From: an uncultured Pseudogracilibacillus sp.
Lineage (GTDB): Bacteria; Bacillota; Bacilli; Bacillales; Amphibacillaceae
Assembly (NCBI GenBank): GCA_937960785.1
Contig: CALGOZ010000132.1
Span: 1 to 8,661 of the forward strand
Reading direction: 5' to 3'
Length of the DNA: 8,661 nucleotides
Shown: positions 1-4,966 of the stretch, piece by piece
Layout of the letters: each line of letters opens with the position of its first letter
How positions within the stretch are numbered: the first letter of the stretch is position 1
Position numbers and translations under genes: made by a program
The notes under the pieces: generated by a model
Databases searched by the model: none
The model's input: only the letters and a program-made list of their open reading frames with translations
Told to the model about the DNA's origin: nothing

Positions 1-195
1 CTGTAAACAGAATTTAAGATTTTCAAATTTCGTATACAGCGTTTGCGTTTACTGTAAACAGGATTTCAGATTTTGCAATTTCGTATACAGTAGGTGCGTT
101 TACTATAAACAGGATTTCAGGTTTTGCAATTTCGTATACAGTAGGTGCGTTTACTATAAACAGAATTTCAAATTTTTATATTTTGTATACAGTAA
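1..195. repeat. 51-bp tandem repeat array, about 3.8 copies
   Basis: Units begin at 1, 52, 103 and 154, an exact 51-bp period. Each opens with CTGTAAACAG or CTATAAACAG, has an AT-rich middle, then CGTATACAG and a linker ending GCGTTTA. Units 2 and 3 differ at only two positions; units 1 and 4 are more diverged. Each unit carries an imperfect dyad (CTGTA at one end, TACAG at the other), and the unit 1/2 junction makes a perfect GTTTAC-T-GTAAAC palindrome at 48-60. The array may continue to the left of the window. It is not coding and not CRISPR-like, because the whole unit is conserved with no unique spacers. Function is unknown. Confidence 0.9.
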
Positions 196-318
196 ATCAG
201 AATTATTTTTAATAGGCTTATAATGGATAGATTTATTGTAAATAAAACTAAAATTATTTGAAGGGTGACTTATCTTACAAGCTCGTGTATTAATTATAAA
301 AGCACTAATCTTCCACTC

Positions 319-346
319 TTTACAAAGTTCCCTATTGTGTTATAAT
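319..346 (+). promoter_or_regulatory. Promoter for the TPP riboswitch leader
   Basis: TTTACA (319-324) is followed after 16 bp by a perfect TATAAT (341-346), which is preceded by TGT and so gives an extended -10. Transcription would start near 353, about a dozen bases before the P1 stem of the riboswitch, as expected for a leader RNA. The call rests on motif match and position only. Confidence 0.7.
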
Positions 347-365
347 TAGATTAAATGAATAGTAA

Positions 366-480
366 TCACTAGGGGTGCCTTAAGGCTGAGAAGAGGTTTT
401 CTTTTTACTTAAATTAAAGTAGAAAGAAAACTCTGACCCTTTGAACCTGATGCAGTTAGCACTGTCGTAGGGAAGTGAAC
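366..480 (+). promoter_or_regulatory. TPP (THI-box) riboswitch
   Basis: The conserved thi-box blocks are present in order: AGGGGTGCC (371-379), CTGAGA (386-391), ACCCTTTGAACCTGAT (436-451), GTTAGCACTG (455-464) and GTAGGGAAGTGA (467-478). P1 is TCACT (366-370) with AGTGA (474-478). The variable P3 arm is long, with 391-409 pairing with roughly 417-433 apart from one bulge and one mismatch. A terminator hairpin follows at 539-571. The AGTGA strand can also pair with TCACT at 543-547 in the terminator's 5' arm, and GTAG (467-470) with CTAT (550-553). Ligand-bound RNA should therefore terminate and ligand-free RNA should antiterminate. The regulated gene is the SDR at 598. Confidence 0.97.
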
Positions 481-538
481 AAATGGCTGAAATGTATATT
501 CGATATACCTTTTTATGAGGTTGAGTATGGCATTAAGC

Positions 539-571
539 AAGATCACTGGCTATGGCTGGTGATCTTTTTTT
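539..571 (+). terminator. Riboswitch-controlled intrinsic terminator
   Basis: AAGATCAC (539-546) pairs with GTGATCTT (559-566). The stem is extended inward by TGGC with GCTG, including two G.U pairs, around a TATG loop. The run of seven T ends at 571, and the SDR's RBS lies 13 nt further on. The 5' arm contains the TCACT that competes for the riboswitch P1 3' strand, so this is the expression platform. Confidence 0.93.
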
Positions 572-597
572 ATTCAAGTGATTAGGAGGAGATTTAG

Positions 598-1362
598 ATG
601 AAACTAAAAGAGCAAGTTGTTCTTGTTACTGGTGCTAGTCGTGGATTAGGAGCTACAACAGCGAAAGCTTTCGGCCGTGAAGGGGCAAAAGTAATCGTCA
701 ATTATAGAAAAAGTAAGGAGGAAGCAGAAGCGGTAGTTCAAGCAATTGGTGAGAAACAAGCTATTGCTTTGCAAGCAGATGTTCGTGATGAAACAGCAGT
801 TAAAAAAATGTTTACAAGGGCGAAGGAACATTTTAAAAAGCCGATAACAACAATTGTTAACAACGCGTTAATTGATTTCTCCTTTGATGGTGACCAACGA
901 AATAAACTAGATACGATAAAATGGAGTGAATTCGAGACACAATTACAAGGAAGTGTACAAGCGGCATTACATACGTTACGAGCTGGTTACGATGATATGA
1001 AGGTAAACAAGTTCGGCCGGATTATAAACATCGGTACAAACCTTGTCCAACACCCGGTCGTTCCATACCACGATTACAATAGTGCAAAGGCGGCGCTTCT
1101 AGGCTTTACTCGTTCGATGGCTCAGGAGCTAGGGGCCGATGGAATAACGGTCAATATGGTGTCTGGTGGTTTATTAAGGACGACAGATGCTAGTGCTGCT
1201 ACACCGGATGAAGTGTTCGAACTAATTAAACAAAATACGCCCCTACAACAAGTAACGACACCTGAAGACTTAGCAGATACGGTGCTTTTCTTCGCCTCAC
1301 CGTGGAGCAGAGCTGTAACAGGACAAAATTTAATCGTTGATGGTGGGCTTGTGATGAACTAA
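598..1362 (+). CDS. SDR-family oxidoreductase (3-oxoacyl-ACP reductase-like), TPP-riboswitch controlled
   Basis: A 254-residue classical short-chain dehydrogenase/reductase, a cytosolic NAD(P)H-dependent enzyme of the FabG-like type. ATG 598 has AGGAGGAG at 584-591, spacing 6. Residues 11-18 are the TGxxxGxG nucleotide-binding loop (TGASRGLG), and D61-V62 is the adenine-contact DV. Tyr160 and Lys164 form the YxxxK catalytic pair, and IVDGG sits near the C-terminus as in FabG. Several usually conserved positions differ: NNAG reads NNAL (88-91), the catalytic Ser 13 residues before the Tyr aligns with Thr147, and the helix-4 Asn aligns with Gln115. Asn, Thr and Ser can partly substitute in SDRs, so the enzyme may be active but atypical. 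The gene stands alone behind the TPP riboswitch and ends in a shared terminator. The substrate is unknown. A role in thiamine precursor metabolism is inferred from regulation only. Confidence 0.93.
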   Translation: MKLKEQVVLVTGASRGLGATTAKAFGREGAKVIVNYRKSKEEAEAVVQAIGEKQAIALQADVRDETAVKKMFTRAKEHFKKPITTIVNNALIDFSFDGDQRNKLDTIKWSEFETQLQGSVQAALHTLRAGYDDMKVNKFGRIINIGTNLVQHPVVPYHDYNSAKAALLGFTRSMAQELGADGITVNMVSGGLLRTTDASAATPDEVFELIKQNTPLQQVTTPEDLADTVLFFASPWSRAVTGQNLIVDGGLVMN

Positions 1363-1369
1363 TAAAAAT

Positions 1370-1409
1370 CCCCTAAGTAATACAAATTGATTCGTCTATT
1401 ACTTAGGGG
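1370..1409. terminator. Bidirectional terminator between SDR and cupin genes
   Basis: CCCCTAAGTAATA (1370-1382) pairs perfectly over 13 bp with TATTACTTAGGGG (1397-1409) across a 14-nt loop. TTATTTTATT follows on the plus strand and ATTTTTATT on the minus strand, so the hairpin can end both convergent units: the SDR (stop at 1362) and the cupin (stop at 1416). Confidence 0.92.
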
Positions 1410-1415
1410 GTTATT

Positions 1416-1715
1416 TTATTCCTTTCGTTTTATAAGGAGTAAATCCGTTTCTTCAATTGCTCGTAAAGAATGAGGCTCAAAGGGTTCGAAAAATAAAATA
1501 TCTTCATCCGTTAAGCTTACTTTTTCTCCTTCTGTATCGAACTCAACGATTCCATCCCGTACGATTATGAGGATTGCTTCTTTTGCATGGTGTTTCGATA
1601 CCATTTCACCTTCTTTTAGATGTATATGCAATAGGTCGAAGGCGTTATCTTTTAATAATCTATCTGCAAACTTCGCTTGGTTACCGACGTCTTTTGGGGC
1701 ATGGATTACTTTCAT
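1416..1715 (-). CDS. Small single-domain cupin protein
   Basis: A 99-residue protein the size of one cupin barrel, with no signal peptide, so cytosolic. Cupin motif 1 is visible at residues 36-55 (G36, H42, H43, E46, G55) but is compressed: the classical HxH spacing is replaced by adjacent HH. Motif 2 is around P81-H82 (EPHSLRA). His42 or His43, Glu46 and His82 could bind a metal, but the set is not canonical. The start is supported by AAGGAGG 9 nt upstream of ATG. The gene begins 29 bp after the stop of the HtrA-like protease on the same strand with no terminator between, so the two are probably co-transcribed. Small cupins of this kind can be isomerases, dioxygenases or ligand sensors, and nothing here decides the role. 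Confidence 0.87.
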   Translation of the reverse strand: MKVIHAPKDVGNQAKFADRLLKDNAFDLLHIHLKEGEMVSKHHAKEAILIIVRDGIVEFDTEGEKVSLTDEDILFFEPFEPHSLRAIEETDLLLIKRKE

Positions 1716-1744
1716 CGGTCGTTGCCTCCTTTTTTAGATGAAAT

Positions 1745-3022
1745 CTATTTGTCCTCCTCTTCCTCATCTTCCCTGAACTGTCGTCGTTCAAACGTTCCTT
1801 GTTGTTCGTTCGCATTTTCTTTGTGTTGCTCGTTTAGGTCGTCGTAATCTTCGTCTTCGTCGATATATTCAGACTCCGACTCATCGTAATGCCATTGTTC
1901 GATTTCATCTAAGTTTATATAGTCTTCATATTCTTCTGAATCAAAATCTTCATCATACAACTCTTCATCATACCAATAGTCTTCGTCTTCATCATAGTAG
2001 TCATATTCATCGTAGTACCAGTCTTCTTCCCATTCATCGTAATAATAGTCGTCCCATAAGTCATATTCCTCATCAAAAATCCAATAGTCATGATATTCTT
2101 CATCTTCTAGATAGTAACCATCATCAAAATAATAATGCTCGAATAAGCTCCACAATAAATCGTAATAATAATTTCCTTCCTCATCGTAGAAAAGCGCGGT
2201 AATTTCAGATTCATTTAAGGGCGATTCAATCCAATCTTCTATTAAAGGTACAACTTGGTGAAGCGGTATACTAAAGGCGATATTTTCAGCTTCGATACTC
2301 TTCGCTGCATTTATGGCGATTATTTTTTCTTGCTCTAAAGATAAAAGTGGTCCACCACTATTTCCAGGTTCAATTGGTGCAGATATTTGATATACATCTT
2401 CAAACTGATGTGGCGGAATATTAAAAGTTCGATTCACTCCTGTTAAGTAACCAAAAGTGGCGGTGTTCTCAAGGCCTAGAGGTGTTCCTAAGGCAATCAC
2501 TTCTTCTCCGACATTACTTTCTTTTTCTTTTTCTAAAGGAAACGGCTCTTCACCTTCTAAATTAGGAACAGAAAGTAAGGCGACATCGATTTCGTTGGAG
2601 TAGCCGATTACTTGTCCATTGTATTCATTACCGTCAATCGTTTTGACCATCACTTGTAAATTACCTTCGACGACATGGGCGTTTGTAACAACGTGTCCTT
2701 GGTCATCGTACAAAAAGGCTGAACCTTGTGTATGGTTAGTATATAGAGTATAGACAGTCCTCTGAGCAGCCTCGACAAGTTCGACCCGTTTACTTTGGTC
2801 ATCTAGTTGGACGACATGCTCGGCCGTCTTTTCTGTTTGATCTGGAATGAGTTGTTGCGGAAAGGGAATTAAATAAAATAGAGCAAAATATAAAATCGTT
2901 GCAAGCACAGCTCCACGAATAAAAGATGGAGAAACTTTTCGACGCTTTTTCCCACAATGTGGACAATAATTTGCATTACGTTCGAGTAATTTATGGCAAT
3001 GATGACATTTCATTTTATTCAT
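1745..3022 (-). CDS. Membrane-anchored HtrA-like serine protease with zinc ribbon and acidic aromatic tail
   Basis: A 425-residue trypsin-fold protease of the HtrA/Deg type. Residues 6-23 are a zinc ribbon (C6-x2-C9, C20-x2-C23). KKRRK (25-29) precedes one transmembrane helix (about 34-54), so the ribbon should be cytoplasmic and the rest outside. The protease domain spans about 85-265, with catalytic His116 (TNAHVV), Asp146 (EIDVALL) and Ser222 (GNSGGP). No PDZ domain follows. Residues about 279-397 instead form a low-complexity tail with 27 Tyr, 7 Trp and many Asp/Glu, and no Lys or Arg occurs from 242 to 400. The tail lies in the same open frame, so it is not a frameshift product. The start is uncertain: GGGG abuts ATG 3022, while ATG 3013 (Met4) has the better RBS spacing of 9 nt. 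The likely role is envelope protein quality control. The tail's function is unknown. Confidence 0.92.
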   Translation of the reverse strand: MNKMKCHHCHKLLERNANYCPHCGKKRRKVSPSFIRGAVLATILYFALFYLIPFPQQLIPDQTEKTAEHVVQLDDQSKRVELVEAAQRTVYTLYTNHTQGSAFLYDDQGHVVTNAHVVEGNLQVMVKTIDGNEYNGQVIGYSNEIDVALLSVPNLEGEEPFPLEKEKESNVGEEVIALGTPLGLENTATFGYLTGVNRTFNIPPHQFEDVYQISAPIEPGNSGGPLLSLEQEKIIAINAAKSIEAENIAFSIPLHQVVPLIEDWIESPLNESEITALFYDEEGNYYYDLLWSLFEHYYFDDGYYLEDEEYHDYWIFDEEYDLWDDYYYDEWEEDWYYDEYDYYDEDEDYWYDEELYDEDFDSEEYEDYINLDEIEQWHYDESESEYIDEDEDYDDLNEQHKENANEQQGTFERRQFREDEEEEDK

Positions 3023-3061
3023 CCCCGAAATCTTTTTTTCATTGCGTTTGTAGTTGACGTT

Positions 3062-3089
3062 ATTTTACCATAAGGAACCAATAAAGCAA
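3062..3089 (-). promoter_or_regulatory. Candidate promoter of the HtrA-like protease unit
   Basis: On the minus strand TTGCTT (3089-3084) is followed after 16 bp by TAAAAT (3067-3062), preceded by TGG as an extended -10. It lies about 40 bp upstream of the protease start and after the Hsp20 terminator, so the protease and cupin can be transcribed independently of Hsp20. Motif evidence only. Confidence 0.45.
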
Positions 3090-3120
3090 TACGAGGAGCT
3101 TAAAGAACATACGAAGTAAG

Positions 3121-3166
3121 AAAATAAATTGCCGCATGCGGAAGGTTTGGAAAAATCGCATGCGGC
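3121..3166 (-). terminator. Terminator of the Hsp20 gene
   Basis: GCCGCATGCG (3131-3140) and CGCATGCGGC (3157-3166) form a perfect 10-bp GC-rich stem with a 16-nt loop. Read on the minus strand, the second arm is followed by AATTTATTTT, a U-rich tail. It lies 27 bp after the Hsp20 stop codon, separating it from the protease unit. Confidence 0.85.
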
Positions 3167-3192
3167 TAAATTAATAGGGGTATTCAGCTTTG

Positions 3193-3663
3193 TTATTCAT
3201 TACGTTTAATAGAGATTTTGCGTTTAGTACCTTGTTCGAGTTTTGGCAAATCAATGGACAAAATTCCGTTCTTATAGTCGGCTGTAATATTGTCAGCATC
3301 GACATTCTCTGGGAGTGTAAAGGAACGATAGAAGGATCCGTAACTATGTTCGACCATATGCATCTGTTTATCTTCGTCTTCGGTAGTTACCTTCTCTTCT
3401 CGCTTTCCTTTAATCGAAATGGAATAATCATCTAATTCAATTTCAATATTGTCCGGATCAACACCTGGCATTTCTGCGACTATCGTGTACTTATCTGCTT
3501 TCTCTTCAATGTTACAAGCCGGCGTAAAACTATCTTTACCAAAGGGGGATAGAACATTGTCTGAGAAAAAAGGTTCTTTGAAAAATCGATCTACCATGCT
3601 GTCAATTTCATCTCTAAATTTGCGAATTGGATCAGTTAGCTGTCGACGGCGAATTGGTTTCAT
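3193..3663 (-). CDS. Hsp20/alpha-crystallin small heat-shock protein
   Basis: A cytosolic ATP-independent holdase that binds unfolding proteins as oligomers. From ATG 3663 it has 156 residues, normal for bacterial sHSPs. The N-terminal arm (1-45) is basic and Phe-rich. The alpha-crystallin domain starts near FTPACNIEE (46-54), with EMPGV at 64-68, YGSFYRSFTLP at 108-118 and the signature NGILSIDLPK at 132-141. A C-terminal I-x-I motif (ISI, 150-152) is present for inter-dimer contacts. ATG 3663 was chosen because AAGGAGG lies 8 nt upstream. ATG 3684 in the same frame would add 7 residues and has only a weaker GAGG. Monocistronic by its own promoter region and terminator. The HtrA-like protease lies immediately downstream on the same strand, which suits a stress-response neighbourhood. 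Confidence 0.95.
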   Translation of the reverse strand: MKPIRRRQLTDPIRKFRDEIDSMVDRFFKEPFFSDNVLSPFGKDSFTPACNIEEKADKYTIVAEMPGVDPDNIEIELDDYSISIKGKREEKVTTEDEDKQMHMVEHSYGSFYRSFTLPENVDADNITADYKNGILSIDLPKLEQGTKRKISIKRNE

Positions 3664-3699
3664 AGTCGTTTCCTCCTTGTCCATTTTGTCCTCATATTT

Positions 3700-3729
3700 A
3701 TTATATTACCTATTTACGAAAATATAAAC
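3700..3729 (-). promoter_or_regulatory. Candidate promoter of hsp20, possibly sigma-B-like
   Basis: On the minus strand GTTTAT (3729-3724), then 12 bp, then AGGTAA (3711-3706) resembles the sigma-B pattern GTTTAA-N12/14-GGGTAT, with 5 of 6 and 4 of 6 matches. A sigma-A-like TATAAT also sits at 3705-3700, but its -35 match is poor. No CIRCE-type inverted repeat is seen. Either factor is possible. Confidence 0.35.
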
Positions 3730-3970
3730 ACACTTTGCGCATAATTGTTTATTCTGTAATAAAATTGTAAAAATATTGACAATAATATAAAGGAGGTCTT
3801 TTCTTATAAAAAGGTTTAAAAAACGAAGGATTTATCTTTTGCTAAGTCATAGTAAGCTTAAATCTTCCTTAGCCTTTCGTCAATCCTTCGTTAAAAAGTT
3901 TTACTATTATTGATAAATATAGTTTTTTCGTTCGTATATGGAGTTGTTTTTCTATCAAGTAAAGGGTTAC
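3730..3970. other. Intergenic region with SD-like site and long inverted repeat
   Basis: AT-rich gap between hsp20 and the small TTG-start gene, which are both on the minus strand. It contains a perfect AAAGGAGGT (3789-3797, plus strand) that leads to no ATG, GTG or TTG start. Eight bases later an open frame of 35 codons begins with ATA (3806-3913) and would encode a very basic peptide. It overlaps the 11-bp inverted repeat at 3822-3832 and 3882-3892. Whether this is a gene, a gene that lost its start, or chance cannot be decided here. Confidence 0.6.
3814..3892 (-). terminator. Candidate terminator of the nitroreductase unit (long-loop hairpin)
   Basis: AACGAAGGATT (3822-3832) and AATCCTTCGTT (3882-3892) form a perfect 11-bp stem. 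The 49-nt interior holds a second 6-bp pair, GCTAAG (3841-3846) with CTTAGC (3868-3873). On the minus strand the stem is followed by TTTTTT within the string TTTTTTAAACC, as in an intrinsic terminator. It lies about 80 bp downstream of the small gene ending at 3971. The large loop is unusual for a terminator, and a small structured RNA is the alternative. Confidence 0.5.
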
Positions 3971-4132
3971 TTAACGACGCTCCTCAATAACGGAGTAAAT
4001 AACAGTGTCGCGACCGTAAGTTTTACGAATACTTTTCCGCGCCTCGGCCGGTGTACGGGCGATAATAGGTTTTGTTTGTTTTTCACCGTTAATTTCAATT
4101 TCTGCGAGATATCGTTTCGTTCCACAACGCAA
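3971..4132 (-). CDS. Small basic protein, TTG start, unknown function
   Basis: A 53-residue frame that I do not recognise as a named family. It reads as one small folded unit: a beta-rich start (TKRYLAEIEINGEKQTKP), a helix (TPAEARKSIRKTYGRD), then a final strand (TVIYSVIEE). Basic and basic-polar overall, with no signal peptide or membrane segment. The TTG at 4132 has a strong AAGGAGG (4151-4145), although the 12-nt spacing is long. The same frame stays open further upstream to 4333, but that extension overlaps the nitroreductase in another frame and has no RBS, so it is discounted. It begins 88 bp after the nitroreductase stop. A possible extended -10 (TGC-TACACT, 4175-4167) in that gap could give it its own promoter. 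The balanced beta-alpha-beta composition supports a real gene. Confidence 0.6.
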   Translation of the reverse strand: MRCGTKRYLAEIEINGEKQTKPIIARTPAEARKSIRKTYGRDTVIYSVIEERR

Positions 4133-4220
4133 TTCTTTCCTGTACCTCCTTAGATTCGCTACTTTAAGTGTAGCACGAACGGAAGGTGGGTTGGTAAGAT
4201 TTTGTTCATTTGTCTCTCTT

Positions 4221-4778
4221 CTATTTTTCACCCTCTTTATATAAGGAAAACTTATCTTCAACATCGATGCGAGGCTTCTTCTCTGGTACTTCGTTAAAAT
4301 AGCCAAGATGGAGAAAGCCGACGATTTTTTCATCTTCTTTTACATCGAGTATTTGTTTTACTGTTGGGTCGTAAATATGCGGATTTGTCTTCCATACGAC
4401 GCCGAGATCCCGTTCCCAAGCAAGGAGCCAAAAGTTTTGAATCATCGAGGCAACGGCGCCGAAATTCTCGTCCCATCGTTTTTCCATTTCTGCTTCTTGC
4501 ATAAGGACGACGAGAATCGCATTCGGCTCGTTTAAATAGTTTTCTCGATTTTCTTGCATCGTCTCAGGATAAGTCTTTGCAACTTTTTTAGCAAAAGAAG
4601 GTAAATTTTCCTTATCGATAAAAATAAATCGCCACGGTTGGCGATTGCCATGGGTCGGTGCCCAAATCGCATCGTTCAAAAGTTCCTTAACAACAGTTTC
4701 GGAAACTGGTTCGTTAGTGTATCCTTTTTTAATGGCGCGACGCTCGCGAATTATTTTTTGTAAAGTTGTTTGTGTCAT
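4221..4778 (-). CDS. Nitroreductase family protein (FMN-dependent, YdjA-like)
   Basis: A 185-residue cytosolic flavoenzyme of the short nitroreductase subfamily, which uses NAD(P)H through FMN to reduce nitro or related electrophilic compounds. The FMN-phosphate segment R11-x2-R14-A-I-K is at the N-terminus, and AP-THGNRQPW (40-49) is the conserved FMN-binding loop. A helix with GAVASMIQNFWLLA (107-120) follows, then LGVVWK (125-130) and the closing IVGFLHLGY (152-160). The length matches the compact YdjA-type members rather than the longer NfsB-type of about 220 residues. ATG 4778 has GGAGG 12 nt upstream and a good promoter at 4844-4816. The small TTG gene lies downstream on the same strand. 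The physiological substrate cannot be told from sequence. Confidence 0.94.
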   Translation of the reverse strand: MTQTTLQKIIRERRAIKKGYTNEPVSETVVKELLNDAIWAPTHGNRQPWRFIFIDKENLPSFAKKVAKTYPETMQENRENYLNEPNAILVVLMQEAEMEKRWDENFGAVASMIQNFWLLAWERDLGVVWKTNPHIYDPTVKQILDVKEDEKIVGFLHLGYFNEVPEKKPRIDVEDKFSLYKEGEK

Positions 4779-4815
4779 CTATTTTTCTAACCTCCAAGTT
4801 AAACTATCCTATTAA

Positions 4816-4844
4816 ATTATATGCTCGATGGAAACTTATCGCAA
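4816..4844 (-). promoter_or_regulatory. Promoter of the nitroreductase gene
   Basis: On the minus strand TTGCGA (4844-4839), exactly 17 bp, then a perfect TATAAT (4821-4816). The start codon is 38 bp downstream of the -10, leaving a short leader with the RBS. This is one of the clearest promoters in the window. Confidence 0.72.
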
Positions 4845-4900
4845 CTACTTATGTCTTTGTACATACTATTAACTTAGTGTCAAGACAAGGGTAAAAATAG

Positions 4901-4929
4901 TTGTAAATTTGCGTGTGATAGTGGATAAT
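4901..4929 (+). promoter_or_regulatory. Promoter of the PTS EIIC-like gene
   Basis: TTGTAA (4901-4906), 17 bp, then GATAAT (4924-4929), 37 bp before the TTG start at 4967. It is divergent from the nitroreductase promoter, about 57 bp between the two -35 boxes. No clear catabolite-response (cre) site or antiterminator hairpin was seen in between. Confidence 0.6.
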
Positions 4930-4966
4930 GAAATTTGTTTAAGAAATAAAAAGGAGTAGGGGAACA

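Noticed and set aside
1..195. Possible CRISPR array
   Set aside because: The entire 51-bp unit is conserved between copies, so there are no unique spacers; no cas genes are present.
1915..2103. 62-codon Met/Thr/Lys-rich minus-strand frame
   Set aside because: Shadow of the repetitive GAY/TAY codons of the protease tail read in another frame; no RBS.
3450..3727. 92-codon plus-strand frame opposite hsp20
   Set aside because: Antisense shadow of the alpha-crystallin gene; the minus strand encodes a complete, well-conserved Hsp20.
3685..3800. CIRCE (HrcA) operator upstream of hsp20
   Set aside because: No TTAGCACTC-N9-GAGTGCTAA inverted repeat is present on either strand.
3938..4153. 71-codon plus-strand open frame
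   Set aside because: It lies opposite the small TTG-start gene, has no RBS, and its composition is Cys/Phe-rich antisense noise.
4133..4333. In-frame N-terminal extension of the small gene to an ATG at 4333
   Set aside because: It overlaps the end of the nitroreductase in another frame, lacks an RBS, and the strong AAGGAGG lies inside it, just before TTG 4132.
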